NCBI GenBank assembly: GCA_946902875.1
Contig: OX336343.1
Location: 14,815,361-14,879,360 of the forward strand
Reading direction: 5' to 3'
Source of the DNA: Nematopogon swammerdamellus
Lineage: Eukaryota; Arthropoda; Insecta; Lepidoptera; Adelidae
Length of the DNA stretch: 64,000 nt
In this document: piece by piece, positions 23,056-33,125 of the stretch
Position numbering within the stretch: position 1 is the stretch's first letter
Layout of the letters: every line of letters begins with the position of its first letter
Notes under the pieces: generated by a model
Seen by the model: only the letters and a program-made list of their open reading frames with translations
The model's database searches: none
What the model was told of the DNA's origin: nothing
Made by a program: the position numbers and the translations under genes

Positions 23056-23702
23056 CGGTTACTACGTAATTGACCCTTTTTGAGCACCCGCAATATGATC
23101 CAGGCACGAGAATCTAGGGCGACTCTTCCCGACTCTTCCATTCTCATTAGCTGCATAAATTTCTTTCGTTAGTATGCTATTCTTCCAACATGACCAAACC
23201 ATCGAAGCATTTCTTTCTCAATCCTTGTCACTATATCTTCTTTCGTTCTCGTACTCAATATTTCTGAATCTATTTCGCGCTATTTAATGAACTAGTAATA
23301 ATGATATCAAAACCGAAAGGTGCTCAACTCGAAACCGCCAATCATATCAGCTCCAGTGACGACGGAAGCGGAAGGTTCTGTTACCTTCCGGCCGCTTCCT
23401 AGTCCCGAAAACTAGCCGACTCGTTCACACGTGAAGTTATGCGTGTTGAGGCGTGTTGAGGCGTGCCGCACACGCCCGAAAGGTAGACCCAAGGGAGATT
23501 CCGCGAGAGCAGTGTGGCTAATAAGGTAATTAGCTCCGGACTGTCGACGAGAGTGCTCTTTGCGAAGCTAATTGGGAAATATGATTAGTTCGCGCGTGAG
23601 CGTGTACAGGGACACAGGTTTGATTTACGCGCGCCGCCGCTGGAGAAGTTTGTCTCTAAGGTTATTTGTTGTAGCTTCGCGCGATTTCAGAGCTGCGCGA
23701 GC
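23056..23702. other. no gene recognised
   Basis: GC-richer than average from about 23320, with a small direct repeat gcgtgttgag at 23441-23460. No domain-bearing frame. Confidence 0.4.
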
Positions 23703-24006
23703 GAGGGCTTTCGGGCTTGTTAGGCAGAGCTTGCCTTAGTTGGCTGAAATGAAGGGAAGCACTGACATGGCGTGGTGGGACGACGACATCAAGTACGCCG
23801 GCGGAAATCAGTGGTTCCGTATCGCTGAAGGCCGGGAGGACTGGAGGAAAATTGGAGGGCTTTCGGGCTTGTTAGGCAGAGCTTGCCTTAGTTGGCTGAA
23901 ATGAAGGGAAGCACTGACATGGCGTGGTGGGACGACGACATCAAGTACGCCGGCGGAAATCAGTGGTTCCGTATCGCTGAAGGCCGGGAGGACTGGAGGA
24001 AAATTG
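23703..24006. repeat. 152-bp tandem duplication
   Basis: The unit starting gagggctttcgggcttgtta occurs at 23703 and 23855 and is essentially identical. Each unit joins a SINE-A-like gaagggaagcactgacatgg piece to an RTE-like RT tail. Confidence 0.9.
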
Positions 24007-24056
24007 GAGAGGCGTATGTCCAGCAGTGGACGCTTAGACGCTGGCTGACTGACTGA
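23767..24056 (+). pseudogene. RTE-like RT C-terminal tail, duplicated
   Basis: Two adjacent copies of a coding relic. Each reads WWDDDIKYAGGNQWFRIAEG then REDWRKIG in the same frame. The second continues through EAYVQQWTLRRW to a TGA at 24054-24056, just inside a (ctga)n tract. The order of W-DDI, W-R-A, W and EAYVQQW motifs matches the extreme C-terminus of RTE-clade ORF2 proteins as I know them. Nothing upstream of this tail is present, so it is 5'-truncated. The first copy runs into the start of the second after KIG at 23855. An ATG at 23767 and again at 23919 comes from SINE-A sequence, not from a native start. Not functional. Confidence 0.65.
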
Positions 24057-24160
24057 CTGACTGACTGACTGACATGGCACCTACTTCACCCGGTGTTATG
24101 GGCTGACATCACGGATATTGTAGGTGATGTAATCAACCGTATCCATAAAAAAAATTACGA
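24057..24160 (+). repeat. SINE-A 3' tail after (ctga)n
   Basis: A ctgactgactgac microsatellite (about 24044-24072) passes into gacatggcacctacttcacc, ttatgggctgacatcacgga and ccataaaaaaaatt. Confidence 0.8.
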
Positions 24161-24830
24161 GACAATGCAATCATGATTTTTCTGAAGAAAACAAAATTCA
24201 GTGAATGCGTTTTAAGTTTCAAAAGTTTCCTGTATTATAATAGTGGATTATAGTGGACGTTTCATGCATTAAATTAATTTAAGATAGTATTTGACTTGTC
24301 TAAGTGTATCAATGTACCAAACAGGCCAATAAAATACATTGAATTGTACTGAATTGAATTATTAATGCAACACGAAAGCGCACGTGGTCGGAACACATTG
24401 ACAATGGTCGCACAGCGAAAATACCAAGTAATTCTAAAAGATGGCGTTAGTGTACTGTATTACAAAAGCTGATGACGTCACCGGCTCATTTTCAGAAAAT
24501 TCTCAAACACAAAATTCTCAAACGAATACCTAACAGGAGTTGCGTTCACTGTGTTTGGTTAAAACATTAGTTCTGAAAGTTACAGGCGAACAACTGGCAA
24601 CATTCCCGAACTGCTCTACTCATTTACTTATCGTTTCGAATGGTTATCCTAATTAATTTTATAGCCAAATATTTACACGAATGCTAACGGAATTTGATAA
24701 CAGATCAATAGTTGTTAATTCTACACTTCTTCGATATCAGTTTGTACCACAGAATGAATAACTTGATTATAGATATGAGACGCGAGTAGGATATCTTTTG
24801 TGAGGAAAACAGTAGATCCAATATACAAGT
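24161..24830. other. no gene recognised
   Basis: AT-rich. A ccaataaaatacattgaatt tail-like piece lies at about 24327. No ORF of interest. Confidence 0.4.
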
Positions 24831-25060
24831 TGTTTGATAACTATAGGTCATAAAGCAAACCAGGTACACCTGAGCCTATTTGGAGCAAAAAAGTTAGATG
24901 ACATTTTGTTGCAAAAAAACTAAATAATTTTATTTAGTTTAGTATGGAAAAAAAAGTTCACCGTAGAACAAAATGTCATCTAATTTTTTTGCTCCAAATA
25001 GGCTCAGGAGTGCCTGGTTTGCTTTATGAGTTATGAGTTATGACCTATAGTCATCAAACA
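24831..25060. mobile_element. foldback/MITE, arms about 85-95 bp
   Basis: Left arm 24831-24923 (tgtttgataactataggtca...) and right arm to 25060 are inverted complements, including ctgagcctatttggagcaaa and agatgacattttgtt. The right arm has an added tandem gagttat. The central spacer is short. Non-coding. Confidence 0.85.
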
Positions 25061-26139
25061 TCCTGTATAGGTATTGTGTGTGCGCTGCGCTGGAGGGTAG
25101 ATATAAATGTAACCACTGTCTGTCGCAAAAGAGAAAAAAAATGGTCGAGTGCACGGTTTTGTATAGTCGCCGGATGGGTCTTTAAGGCGTGGTAGCGTTC
25201 AAGTTTGTAGGTTGTATAATTTGGCAGCACGAAGCCGTCGAAAGTACATACATTATGTCGCCAACTTTCTGGAATGCCCCCCTTGTTGCGTTGACGTTCA
25301 TCGAATTCACGCCAAAAAAACATTTAACATAATGCCAATAAAATAAATCTTTTTGCTCGGTGTTTGTTTGTCTTGTACACGTGAATTTAAAAATACCCGC
25401 AGGAAACCGAAAAAAAACCGTGGAGAAAGACGACATTCATTATTATTTTTATATATTAACAAAAATATTTTTATATTTATGGGTACCTATACATTTAAAA
25501 TACCTACTCCCGAAATGTATACGATACTATTTTGCTCTGTGGAATAGGGAAGTAGGAATTGTTTTAGTTTTTCTCTGCGTTTCTTTCGTCAAGTGATATT
25601 TCAAATTCCCTCTATACAAATCAACACTACAATATGCTTCCACATACGAGTAGGATATCTTCTAGAACCATGGTGTTTCATGATATGCAGGAGGGAGGTG
25701 AGCCGGCGACGCGACTGTGGAACTTACATATATGTCGGTATGTGCCGCCGCCACAGAATACGCGGTGTGTGTGTATAGCAAATTTAATTAATGTGTACAA
25801 GATTAAAGTAAACCGCGTCTTGCTCGGCTGAGGAAATTATGGCGGTAAATATTTGCGTAGTTAACAGCCGTAATGAGTTTATTGAAAAGCAGAGGGCGCG
25901 AGGGGGCGCCGCCGTGAGATGGAGGGAGGCTTTAATTTATGCTGAAAGGCACCGGGATCTAATGGCTAGTTTGTTTTTGAGACGTGGCTTTTGATTCGCT
26001 TAATGAGATTTATTTTATATTGGAAAATTACAGATAATGAGCTACCCACGCACTGTAAGTAAGTTTATTGGTCGCCGGAGCGGCGATCGGTAGAACCTAC
26101 ACCTGCAGCTTTACCATTAGGAACAGGTGTAAAACTGCT
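25061..26139. other. no gene recognised
   Basis: Several short overlapping frames on both strands (25182-25436, 25353-25831) lack domains. A donor-like gaggtgagc at about 25695 is isolated. Confidence 0.4.
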
Positions 26140-26332
26140 TCTTACTAGGCACTACCCCGCCCACATATTTCCCCCCAAGTACGGCCTCGGGCCCTTCAAG
26201 AGGGGTGTGAATAGACACCTGTCAGGCCGGCATGGCATTCGAAACCCTCGCATACGGCCGAATGTCCATGGGCGTCGTTGGAAACCTTACGGGTGGCTCG
26301 GCGCCACATATCGAGCTTTCAATAAAAAAAAA
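26140..26332 (+). pseudogene. Jockey/CR1-like ORF2 3' end with A-tail
   Basis: The extreme C-terminus of the same non-LTR ORF2 family as 386-1005. In one frame the segment reads VNRHLSGRHGIRNPRIRPNV, then HGRRWKPYGWLGATYRAFN, followed by an A10 tail at about 26323-26334. Upstream, an IFPPKYGLGPFKRGV-like block is present in the same frame (about 26160-26210). The 5' side is lost; the copy joins a degraded SINE head (aacctacacctgcagcttta). The A-tail marks the true 3' end of the element, giving an anchor for defining the family. Not functional because only about 60 codons remain. Confidence 0.75.
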
Positions 26333-26471
26333 AGTGGTAGGCCCAAATTATTGTAGCTGGGTTGATACCACCGTACTGGATTTAGCATTAAGGACATAGC
26401 AGCCTCGGCATGGGTAGTCTCCGATATGAGACTTACTTTCTCGGATGTTATATTGGCTGGATCGTAGCATG
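26333..26471 (+). repeat. SINE-B internal fragment
   Basis: Carries gttgataccaccgtactgga, agcagcctcggc, ttatattggctgga. Head and A-tail absent. Confidence 0.7.
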
Positions 26472-26790
26472 TTACCGTCTGGGGCCGGTACTTTAAAATA
26501 ATAGCCCCACTGCATTTCTCCCCGTGTATGTCGTAAAAGGCGATCCCTTCTAATATTACTATGTGGTAGGGTTTAACCCGCCCGGGTTGGTACCACCGCA
26601 CTGAATGAAAGGTCGGTCGAAACGGCTATGTAAATAGTTTGTGTTTTTCGTCCAGTTCAGTGTAGCCGGCACGACCGAAGGGAAGCACTGACGTGGCACC
26701 AAGTTCATCCGGTGTTATGGGCTGACATCACGGCTGTTTAGGTGATGTAGCCACCGTACAAACCGTGTCAGTTTCCATAAAAAAAATAAA
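26472..26790 (+). repeat. SINE-A body with 5' ggggccggtac extension
   Basis: Begins gtctggggccggtactttaa and ccccgtgtatgtcgtaaaag, then the canonical SINE-A body, ending in an A-rich tail. The same 5' extension occurs at 39807-39900 and, inverted, at 29800-29870, so it is a stable subfamily feature. Confidence 0.8.
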
Positions 26791-26799
26791 AATAATGTG

Positions 26800-26870
26800 G
26801 TCAGCCTCGGTAGCTCAGTGGTGCGGTCCTGAGCGCGGTCAGCACTTGGTCTAAAATAATAACAGAACAC
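26800..26870 (+). repeat. SINE-A tRNA/5S head fragment
   Basis: A box tagctcagtgg at 26811-26821 and 5S-like gagcgcggtcagcacttgg at 26831-26849. The spacer between A box and 5S block is shortened compared with 48564. Confidence 0.7.
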
Positions 26871-27640
26871 TTATAAATATAAAGCCGGACCTTCTCGGGG
26901 GTGAAATTGGCTGCGCCTGAGGCTTCGATCTCGGGCACAGCCACCCAGTTCGGAAGCAATAAAAATGGACATAATATAAATAAGTACACATTTATTTTCA
27001 TTTTACAATAAACTTATTACGAAAAAATATCAAATTTATTAAGTACATACGAGTAGGTAGTTAAAAGTTTTTAAGCAATAACAATATTATATTAGTAGAA
27101 TATAAATTGCACCGTTAAAAAGTAAATTACATAGGTAGTGAAAATATAATACCAATTTTGGGATTTTTGTGGAATATTTTTTAAACAGAATTTAACTTTT
27201 CGGTTTTATTGGAGGCAGTGAATCTGAACCTGAATCTGTGACAGACAGGCGTTTACGCGAAACTAATAGAATTTCCACCCGGACTGCGGAGCTTTTATGT
27301 ATTTTTTTATATTGAAATAAATGGTCAAGCAAGAGCTTTTCGTGCGTCAAGCGCTTTTTTCTGAAAAACCCAGAAAGCGTTGAAAAAATGTGCATAATGT
27401 TTTAAAAATATAATGTTTTAATATAAATAATAAATAATAAAAAATAAAATAATAAGCCATACAATTGGTGTTAACAAAAATATATTTCAATCTCAAAAAT
27501 ATAATATGCTATATGGCATTGTATAACATAAAACAAAAGAAAATAATGTAGTTTTAATATTATTATACTTTTTTTGTTTATCTTTATTTATGATGATGAG
27601 AATAAATATATAATATACCTATACAAATAAAAAAATATAT
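26871..27640. other. no gene recognised
   Basis: Very AT-rich, with no ORF of interest. The first 80 bases hold scraps resembling SINE-B (ccggaccttctcgggggtga). Confidence 0.4.
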
Positions 27641-27838
27641 AATATACTCGGGTCGGCAACTCGGGTCTTCAGTGGGTCCAACTGCAAATCAGCGCAATAG
27701 ACAACGTCGTTGTCTCCGATTGCATATGCTGAGTTGGGCCCAATTTGTCGCCATTTTGTTGATGTGTTATATTTATATGATGTTACTTGTTAAACTGGAG
27801 ACAAATAAAGAGTCATTTCATTTCATTTCATTTCAATT
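27641..27838 (+). repeat. non-LTR-type 3' end with (TTTCA)n tail
   Basis: GC-richer block (ttgcatatgctgagttgggc) followed by gacaaataaagagtcatttc and about five TTTCA repeats at 27812-27836. A simple-repeat 3' end is typical of some non-LTR clades. Confidence 0.5.
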
Positions 27839-27862
27839 AGTGCAATAAAGAATATTTTGATT

Positions 27863-27955
27863 CCCGAATCATTTACAGTGAATTCTGCTCGTCTATGGAA
27901 CTCGCTGCCGCACTACACCCGTCACCCCCAAACTTTAAACTCTTATAAAAAGTAA
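27863..27955 (+). pseudogene. non-LTR RT C-terminal fragment, second family
   Basis: A 30-codon frame ending at TAA 27953-27955 reads PESFTVNSARLWNSLPHYTR and HPQTLNSYKK. The core S-A-R-L-W-N-S-L-P is a hallmark of the C-terminal region of Jockey/CR1-like ORF2 proteins. It differs clearly from the family at 386-1005 (LWNAVPAHIFPP), so it is a second lineage. Everything upstream is missing; the copy begins beside an aataaagaatattttga string belonging to another repeat. Too short to be functional. Clade is inferred from this motif alone. Confidence 0.65.
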
Positions 27956-28034
27956 TTGAAGAAATTCTACCTTAACTAATAATTTTCCTTATTCTTTATT
28001 AACTTGTGTATTAGTATTATTTGTATGTAGTATC

Positions 28035-28489
28035 TACAGGGTGTTGTAACGGCCAGTACATTAATTTCGCCAGCGCAATACTCATGTTTTTCCGAGACAA
28101 AAAGTAAATAAAGTTTTTCCCGAAAGTGTCTAGTTCTGGAGATATTAATTTTTGAAATGTATGTTTTCGTCTAGTGTAATTTGACGTGCGAAGGGGGCGG
28201 GTGCTGGCGCGGGAACGGTTAGGGACGAAAAAATCACACCGCGCCACCTCCGCACATCTCCTCTCTCCGCCCACTCGTCCCTGCTCGCTCACTCACCGCG
28301 CGTCTTTCATTTCCACGTTAGCCCGGAACATTAGATCCTTTTTACACTAAATTAATCAATTAGTTAGTATGACAACTGTAACGTTTTATTTAAAGGAAAA
28401 TCAGAAAAAAGTTATTTGACGTTTCTGTTACTATTGATCCCAATAATAATTTCTTAAATTTAATGTACTGGCCGTTACAACACCCTGTA
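28035..28489. mobile_element. TA-flanked MITE, perfect 30-bp TIR
   Basis: Left 28035-28064 and right 28460-28489 are exact inverted complements, beginning tacagggtgttgtaacggcc. The element is 455 bp. The interior has a GC-rich, pyrimidine-rich central part (28180-28300). No ORF. A perfect TIR suggests recent activity or selection on the ends. Confidence 0.9.
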
Positions 28490-28680
28490 TAATCTAAACA
28501 TATGTGTGTATGAATATGCTGTTTGTATTTTATGTACTGTATAAATAGGTACGTATGTTACGTTACATGTAGGTATATTCATAAAAATTAAACACGTATT
28601 CTCCTCCCTTTCGCTTCCACTACCCATACTTCTTTCTCTATATTTTATTAACCCCCGACGAAAAAAGAAGAAATCACGTG

Positions 28681-28790
28681 TAGTGATAAGTCCGCCTTTG
28701 CGCACTCCTGTATTTCTTGTTTCTTGTCGTGTACTGTTCTTCCTTCAATTTGGGTGCAATAAAGAGTTTCTATTCAATTATATTCTTTTG
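28681..28790 (+). repeat. non-LTR 3' UTR-like fragment
   Basis: gtgataagtccgcctttgcg through gggtgcaataaagagtttct resembles 3' ends of lepidopteran non-LTR elements. A related ggtaagtcctcctttgcgcc piece is at about 50487. A taacccccgacgaaaaaa piece just 5' (28650) matches 57305. Confidence 0.5.
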
Positions 28791-29327
28791 ATTAGACTTT
28801 ATTTAGCTGTTTTAAACTGTTTTTTCTTTGGGCCGAAAGTTGGTCACTGAAACACAGATACACAAACGGCATACTTCGGTTTAACATGCCAATTCATTGT
28901 AAATTGTTGTATACGGATCCTGACATTCTCGTCGTATTCTGGGTTATAAACACGACTCGCGTCGCCGCCGCTCCATAGAGTTTGTGTCACTTTAAAACTT
29001 CCCGAAGTGCTGTCAACGGAACCATAAGTGTATCTGACTTGTGGGGCGGCTTGCGTCGTGCTCCCTCCCCCTTCCTTCCCCCACCAAGCCAGAAGGCATT
29101 AGGGTTGCAATGCAGGTTGCAGGGCGACTTCCGCTAGCCCACTTAGCCGCGGGTCGAGGCCTGCTCCTACTGAAGAAGTCACAAAGTGCATTGGAATCTT
29201 AAGCAGAAGCCATAGCCGACATCTCTTCTTCTTCAAACGACTTGAGGCTCTTAAGGGGGTTACAATATAGTTTTTGGTTTTCTTCGAAGCATATTTCTGT
29301 ACCGGAAAAACATGATTTTATTTCGTG
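28791..29327. other. no gene recognised
   Basis: GC-moderate 28950-29200 with no frame of note. Confidence 0.4.
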
Positions 29328-29432
29328 TTTCCCACGATCAAAGGGAAGCACTGACATGGAACCTGGTTCACTAAGGTGCGTTAGGCTGACATCACGGGTG
29401 TAGTATGTGATGTAACCAATCGTGTCAGGTTC
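29328..29432 (+). repeat. SINE-A 3' fragment
   Basis: aaagggaagcactgacatgg, ggctgacatcacgggtg, caggttccttaaaaaaa. Confidence 0.75.
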
Positions 29433-29523
29433 CTTAAAAAAATGCGGTCAAGTGCGAGTCGAACTCTAGTTAAGAGGGTTCCGTACCATTCCGTTTTCCT
29501 TGAGAAATTTAAAACTTAGGATG

Positions 29524-29870
29524 TTTTTTTTTATGGAACCTGACGCGGTTGGCTACATCACCTACAACATCCGTGATGTCAGCCCATAACACTGGGTGAA
29601 CTTGGTGCCACGTCAGTGCTTCCCTTCGGTCGTGCCGGCTACACTGAACTGGACGGAAAACACAAACTATTTACATAGCCGTTTCGACCGATCTTTCATT
29701 TAGTGCGGTGGTACCAACCTGGGCGGGTTAAACCCTACCACCTAGTAATATAAGAAGGGAGTAATATCCCTTAGTCGCCTTTTACGACATACACGGGAAG
29801 AGATGCAGTTGGGCTATTCTTTTGAAGTACCGGCCCCACACGGTACAAAACCGGCCCCACACGGTTCGTT
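29524..29870 (-). repeat. SINE-A copy with ggggccggtac extension
   Basis: The minus strand reads the extension, the taacccgcccaggtt block, cagttcagtgtagccggca, gttatgggctgacatcacgg, and ends in A8 (T run at 29524 on plus). It lies about 90 bp from an oppositely oriented fragment, so the two could pair. Confidence 0.8.
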
Positions 29871-29950
29871 TAGTTTTTCCTGTAAACTATAAGAGAGGTC
29901 CTATATTCCCTACTTATGTCTCTTTTTAGACCCAGTGGTTTCAGAGATGA

Positions 29951-29965
29951 GGGGGGGGGGGGGGG
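29951..29965. repeat. G15 homopolymer
   Basis: Fifteen consecutive G on the plus strand. Confidence 0.95.
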
Positions 29966-30710
29966 CATTACCGCAAAATATTCAGAAAATTGCGTCCAAA
30001 TGAAAATATGTTAGGACTAATTGGGCGGTGGCGCGGCGCCTGCACTCATACAGTTCGAGTCTATGAATGCGGTTTCAAAGTTAGACCCTGCGTCAGGTTT
30101 CAGCTTAGTTAGTCGCAAACTCTGCCAGAACTGAAACGGGATATTTCGAAAATTGGCTCCCGCACGCTTCTCAAGCTCGTTTCTTATTCACTGAGATCTC
30201 TTTACAGTGTACCTGATTTATTATTAAAGAAGACTTTTCGCTGCACGACGGGAATGTCAGGTGATGGTAGGCCAAACGAAATTGAAGAAAAAAATGCCAG
30301 TTCAGGTTAATAATAAAACACTATAGGTTATTTAAGATATTTTTTAGAACGTTCGTAACCTGACTTACTAACCTTATTACTATCACGCCTGAGAACATTT
30401 TACTATGACACGACAATATGAAATCGCAAAAAATAAACAAACATTAAACTAAAAAAAAAAAAGAAAAAGCCTAAGGTAACCTGCACTCCGGGAGTGCCGG
30501 CAGAAGTGAAAACTTAAACATCAACGTTGTGCATTTTTGAATATTTTGGAATGGTTAGGGAATAATTTCGCACGAATTGTTTTATTTATCAGTATAAAAT
30601 TACTATAATTTATGTGGTAAAATATAATATTCATTTATTGCGCTATCGTAGACAAACATGACAATTTATATTACATAAAAAATTTAACACTACAGACCTA
30701 TTATAATTAT
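29966..30710. other. no gene recognised
   Basis: No ORF. AT-rich after about 30280. Confidence 0.4.
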
Positions 30711-30868
30711 AACATTTTTTATCCATCTTAAAAAAGTGCCAAGCGCCGCTAAAGAAGTTTCGAATCTTACGCTTTTTCGATCATGCTACGGATCTGACGC
30801 GAGATCTGACGCGAGTTTAACATTTTTTACCCATCTAAAAAAAGTGCCAAGCGCCGCTAAAGAAGTTT
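30711..30868. repeat. 50-bp direct repeat, 108 bp apart
   Basis: Two near-identical units at 30711-30760 and 30819-30868 share aaaagtgccaagcgccgcta. The spacer holds a 12-bp tandem duplication gatctgacgcga at 30791-30814. Confidence 0.9.
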
Positions 30869-31028
30869 TCACTTCAAAAATTGGTGGACGCGCTTACGAT
30901 ACGGTAGTTTGCATGTAAAATGAGAATTCTGCCACCAGGCTGACGACAACGAACTTGACTATACAATCACTACATACAGTGTACTCTCTTAGATGTAATA
31001 AATAGCCCAGCTCATACATACATAAACG

Positions 31029-31100
31029 TGGCCTAATGGTTTGGGTATCGGTTTCTCATACGAGAGGTCCGAGGTTCGAATCCGGTCGGCGTATTTCGAT
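31029..31100 (+). repeat. isolated tRNA-like SINE head
   Basis: A-box-like tggcctaatgg (31029-31039) and a perfect B box ggttcgaatcc (31073-31083), 33 bp apart. Closely matches the SINE-B head at 16970-17024. It passes into a piece of the ggaccccacacggtcgg repeat, so it is a SINE relic, not a tRNA gene. Confidence 0.75.
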
Positions 31101-31425
31101 TATTTTTAAGTACCGGACCCCACACGGTCGGTCAGGTTATGCATTATGTATGAGCGACAAATATTTTGAGCGTAAAACAAAAAAACAAAAAAAAAACAAT
31201 ATAGGTACGAGAGGGTGTTTACAAATAAGGTATTTATCTATTCATAGAAATATACAAGTAAACAAGTACGTTGTAAGCAGAGCGCGTCTCTCTCTAGTTA
31301 GACTACCAGCAAAGATTGACCTCATAGGGTCGGGGATAAGAGTAGAATCGCTAGCATAATGTCTCCTTCCGATTTCTAAGCAGTCAGTCAAAACGCTGAA
31401 CAGGAACACCGGTATTAATTTGTAT

Positions 31426-31542
31426 TTCCACGTACAACTGTAGGTCCCTTGAACGGACCTACAGTTGTACGTGGAACGCAAGTAAGTAACGCCTAGTAAG
31501 GTAACGGGAAGGGACTCCTTTCCCGTTACCTTACTAGGCGTT
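31426..31542. repeat. two adjacent perfect 22-bp hairpins
   Basis: Hairpin 1: arms 31426-31447 and 31455-31476, 7-nt loop. Hairpin 2: arms 31488-31509 and 31521-31542, 11-nt loop. Both are made from contiguous SINE-A sequence (ctgtaggtccc, then cgttaccttactaggcgt), so an inverted copy of the SINE segment is embedded inside the SINE. Confidence 0.95.
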
Positions 31543-31733
31543 AAGGTTTATCCTGACCGGATTGATACCACCGCACTGAACGGAAGATCGGTCGAAGCGG
31601 CTTTGTAAATCGTTGTGTTTTTCGTCCAGTGCAGTGCAGCCGGCACGACCGAAGGGATGCGTTGACATGGCACCTAGTTCACCAAGGTATTATAGACTGG
31701 GTGTGGTAGGTAATGTAGCCAACCGTGTCGGGA
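31431..31733 (+). repeat. SINE-A copy interrupted by inverted duplication
   Basis: Contains the hairpin block, then gattgataccaccgcactga, gccggcacgaccgaagggat, and ends near gccaaccgtgtcggg without an A-tail, running into an RT 3' remnant. Confidence 0.75.
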
Positions 31734-31995
31734 GCATCCGCACTATTCGCATTTGGCAGCGATTGCATACCTACACGATGGACTTACCGCGGATGCGTAC
31801 CAATCGGTTATGCAGATCTTTCCTCCACAGAATTGCTAAACTATGGAACGCTCTCCCTGCCCAAACATTTTCCCCCAAGTATAGTCCTGTCAGGCCGGCA
31901 TGGCATTCGCAACCCCCATATGCGATCGAATGTACATGGGCGTCGTCGTTAGACAACCTATTGGTGGTTCGACACCACATGTTGCGCTTTCTATA
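31734..31995 (+). pseudogene. Jockey/CR1-like ORF2 3' remnant
   Basis: One frame reads HTYTMDLPRMRTNRLCRSFL, then AKLWNALPAQTFSPKY. Another frame supplies the following SGRHGIRNPH and NVHGRR blocks; the frame change lies near 31880. The order matches 386-1005 followed by 26140-26332, so this copy overlaps the two and ties them into one family. It ends in A7 at about 31994-32001. Compared with 26140-26332 a segment of the FKRGVNR region is deleted. The 5' side is fused to SINE-A sequence. Non-functional. Confidence 0.75.
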
Positions 31996-32952
31996 AAAAA
32001 AGGTGTTGAAAACAATAATAATACGAATATTGAAATTTGCAGGTAATTCAACCGACCTCTGGACGCAGTACTATTACCGCAATCAGTCACTACTTCGTCA
32101 AGTATTTTCATCATTCACATCTCGAGTGCACGTCCCATATTTATAACCAAGGTATAAATCAAGTAATATTTTCCCATGCGCGGCATCATCAGAACAAATT
32201 TGGAACTACATGTTTCAAAAATACTTTCGTAGTGTATCATCCATCATCAATTACTTCACGACCCCAATGGCGTGTTATTTGGTCTTCCTAGATCACCGCT
32301 CAGTCAGAAAATACCAAACGAGCTTGCCCTGAAACAGATCTTCCGAGATGAAAATATCGGATCGGACGTGGCTGCTGATGTGTGGGGGGGTTGGTGTGAG
32401 ATTGCGACTAGCACTGGCGAGGAATATTAATTGCTTCTAGGCAGCTCTGGATGCGCCGCCTCAGCCACCGCCTTGTATGTGTGTGTGTACGCTCAGTTTA
32501 CCTGCTGACTCTACTCACTGGGGATTGTCGGCTCAAATCCGTTCCCTCTCGTCAACAGATCTAATAGATAGAGTCGCCAAATTGTGCGATGTCTTAATGA
32601 GTTTCTTTACATTTACATAAATTGCGGTGTTTGAAAATGTCAGACGTCTCGTTCATTAGTCGTAAAACCACTCAGACATTCAAATAAGATTCAGAAACAT
32701 CTCAATTTACTGATCTCAGACAATGATTTAACATTACATGAAATTATATGACATGAAATGACTGAAAATGTTTCTTTGCGTCTTACGGAAGCCTATTAAG
32801 TACTAAGCCTACGCCGTCTGTCCGTCTGTCTGTCTGTCCTACTGTATCTTTAGAACCGCAATAGCTAGCCGGTTGGAATTTCACTCAATATGTGTTATAT
32901 GTGCGGATATGAATAAAATATAAAAAAAAAATTATATACATTTTAATTTTAA
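31996..32952. other. no gene recognised
   Basis: An 84-codon frame at 32037-32291 has no domain. A gtctgtctgtc tract at about 32816-32838 begins a piece similar in style to 57800-57850. Confidence 0.4.
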
Positions 32953-33125
32953 TACGGAGCTCTCCGGGATGGGGGTGGTGGTGGCCTACGTGTCTAGTAC
33001 CGCCATCCATCGCTCGAAGCTAATCTCGCGTCGCCGCCCGGAGAGCTCCGTAGCTACGGCCTGCACCCGCCGCCGCCGGCGTGCTTGGAGGCCCGCCTTC
33101 CGCCGCCGCCGGCGCGGCGGCGGCA
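32953..33125. repeat. GC-rich block with 16-bp inverted repeat
   Basis: tacggagctctccggg at 32953-32968 is exactly complemented at 33037-33052. Beyond it, 33050-33125 is almost pure CpG/CCG repeat. It sits abruptly in AT-rich DNA. Confidence 0.8.

Noticed and set aside
22731..23156. 141-codon minus-strand protein gene
   Set aside because: The frame crosses two unrelated repeat fragments and shows no domain.
23808..24080. 90-codon minus-strand gene
   Set aside because: It is the antisense shadow of the duplicated RTE-like tail and (ctga)n tract.
29951..29965. Sequence-encoded G-quadruplex regulator
   Set aside because: A lone G15 run has no gene beside it and is as likely an unstable homopolymer or sequencing artefact; the C15 run at 60603 is similar.
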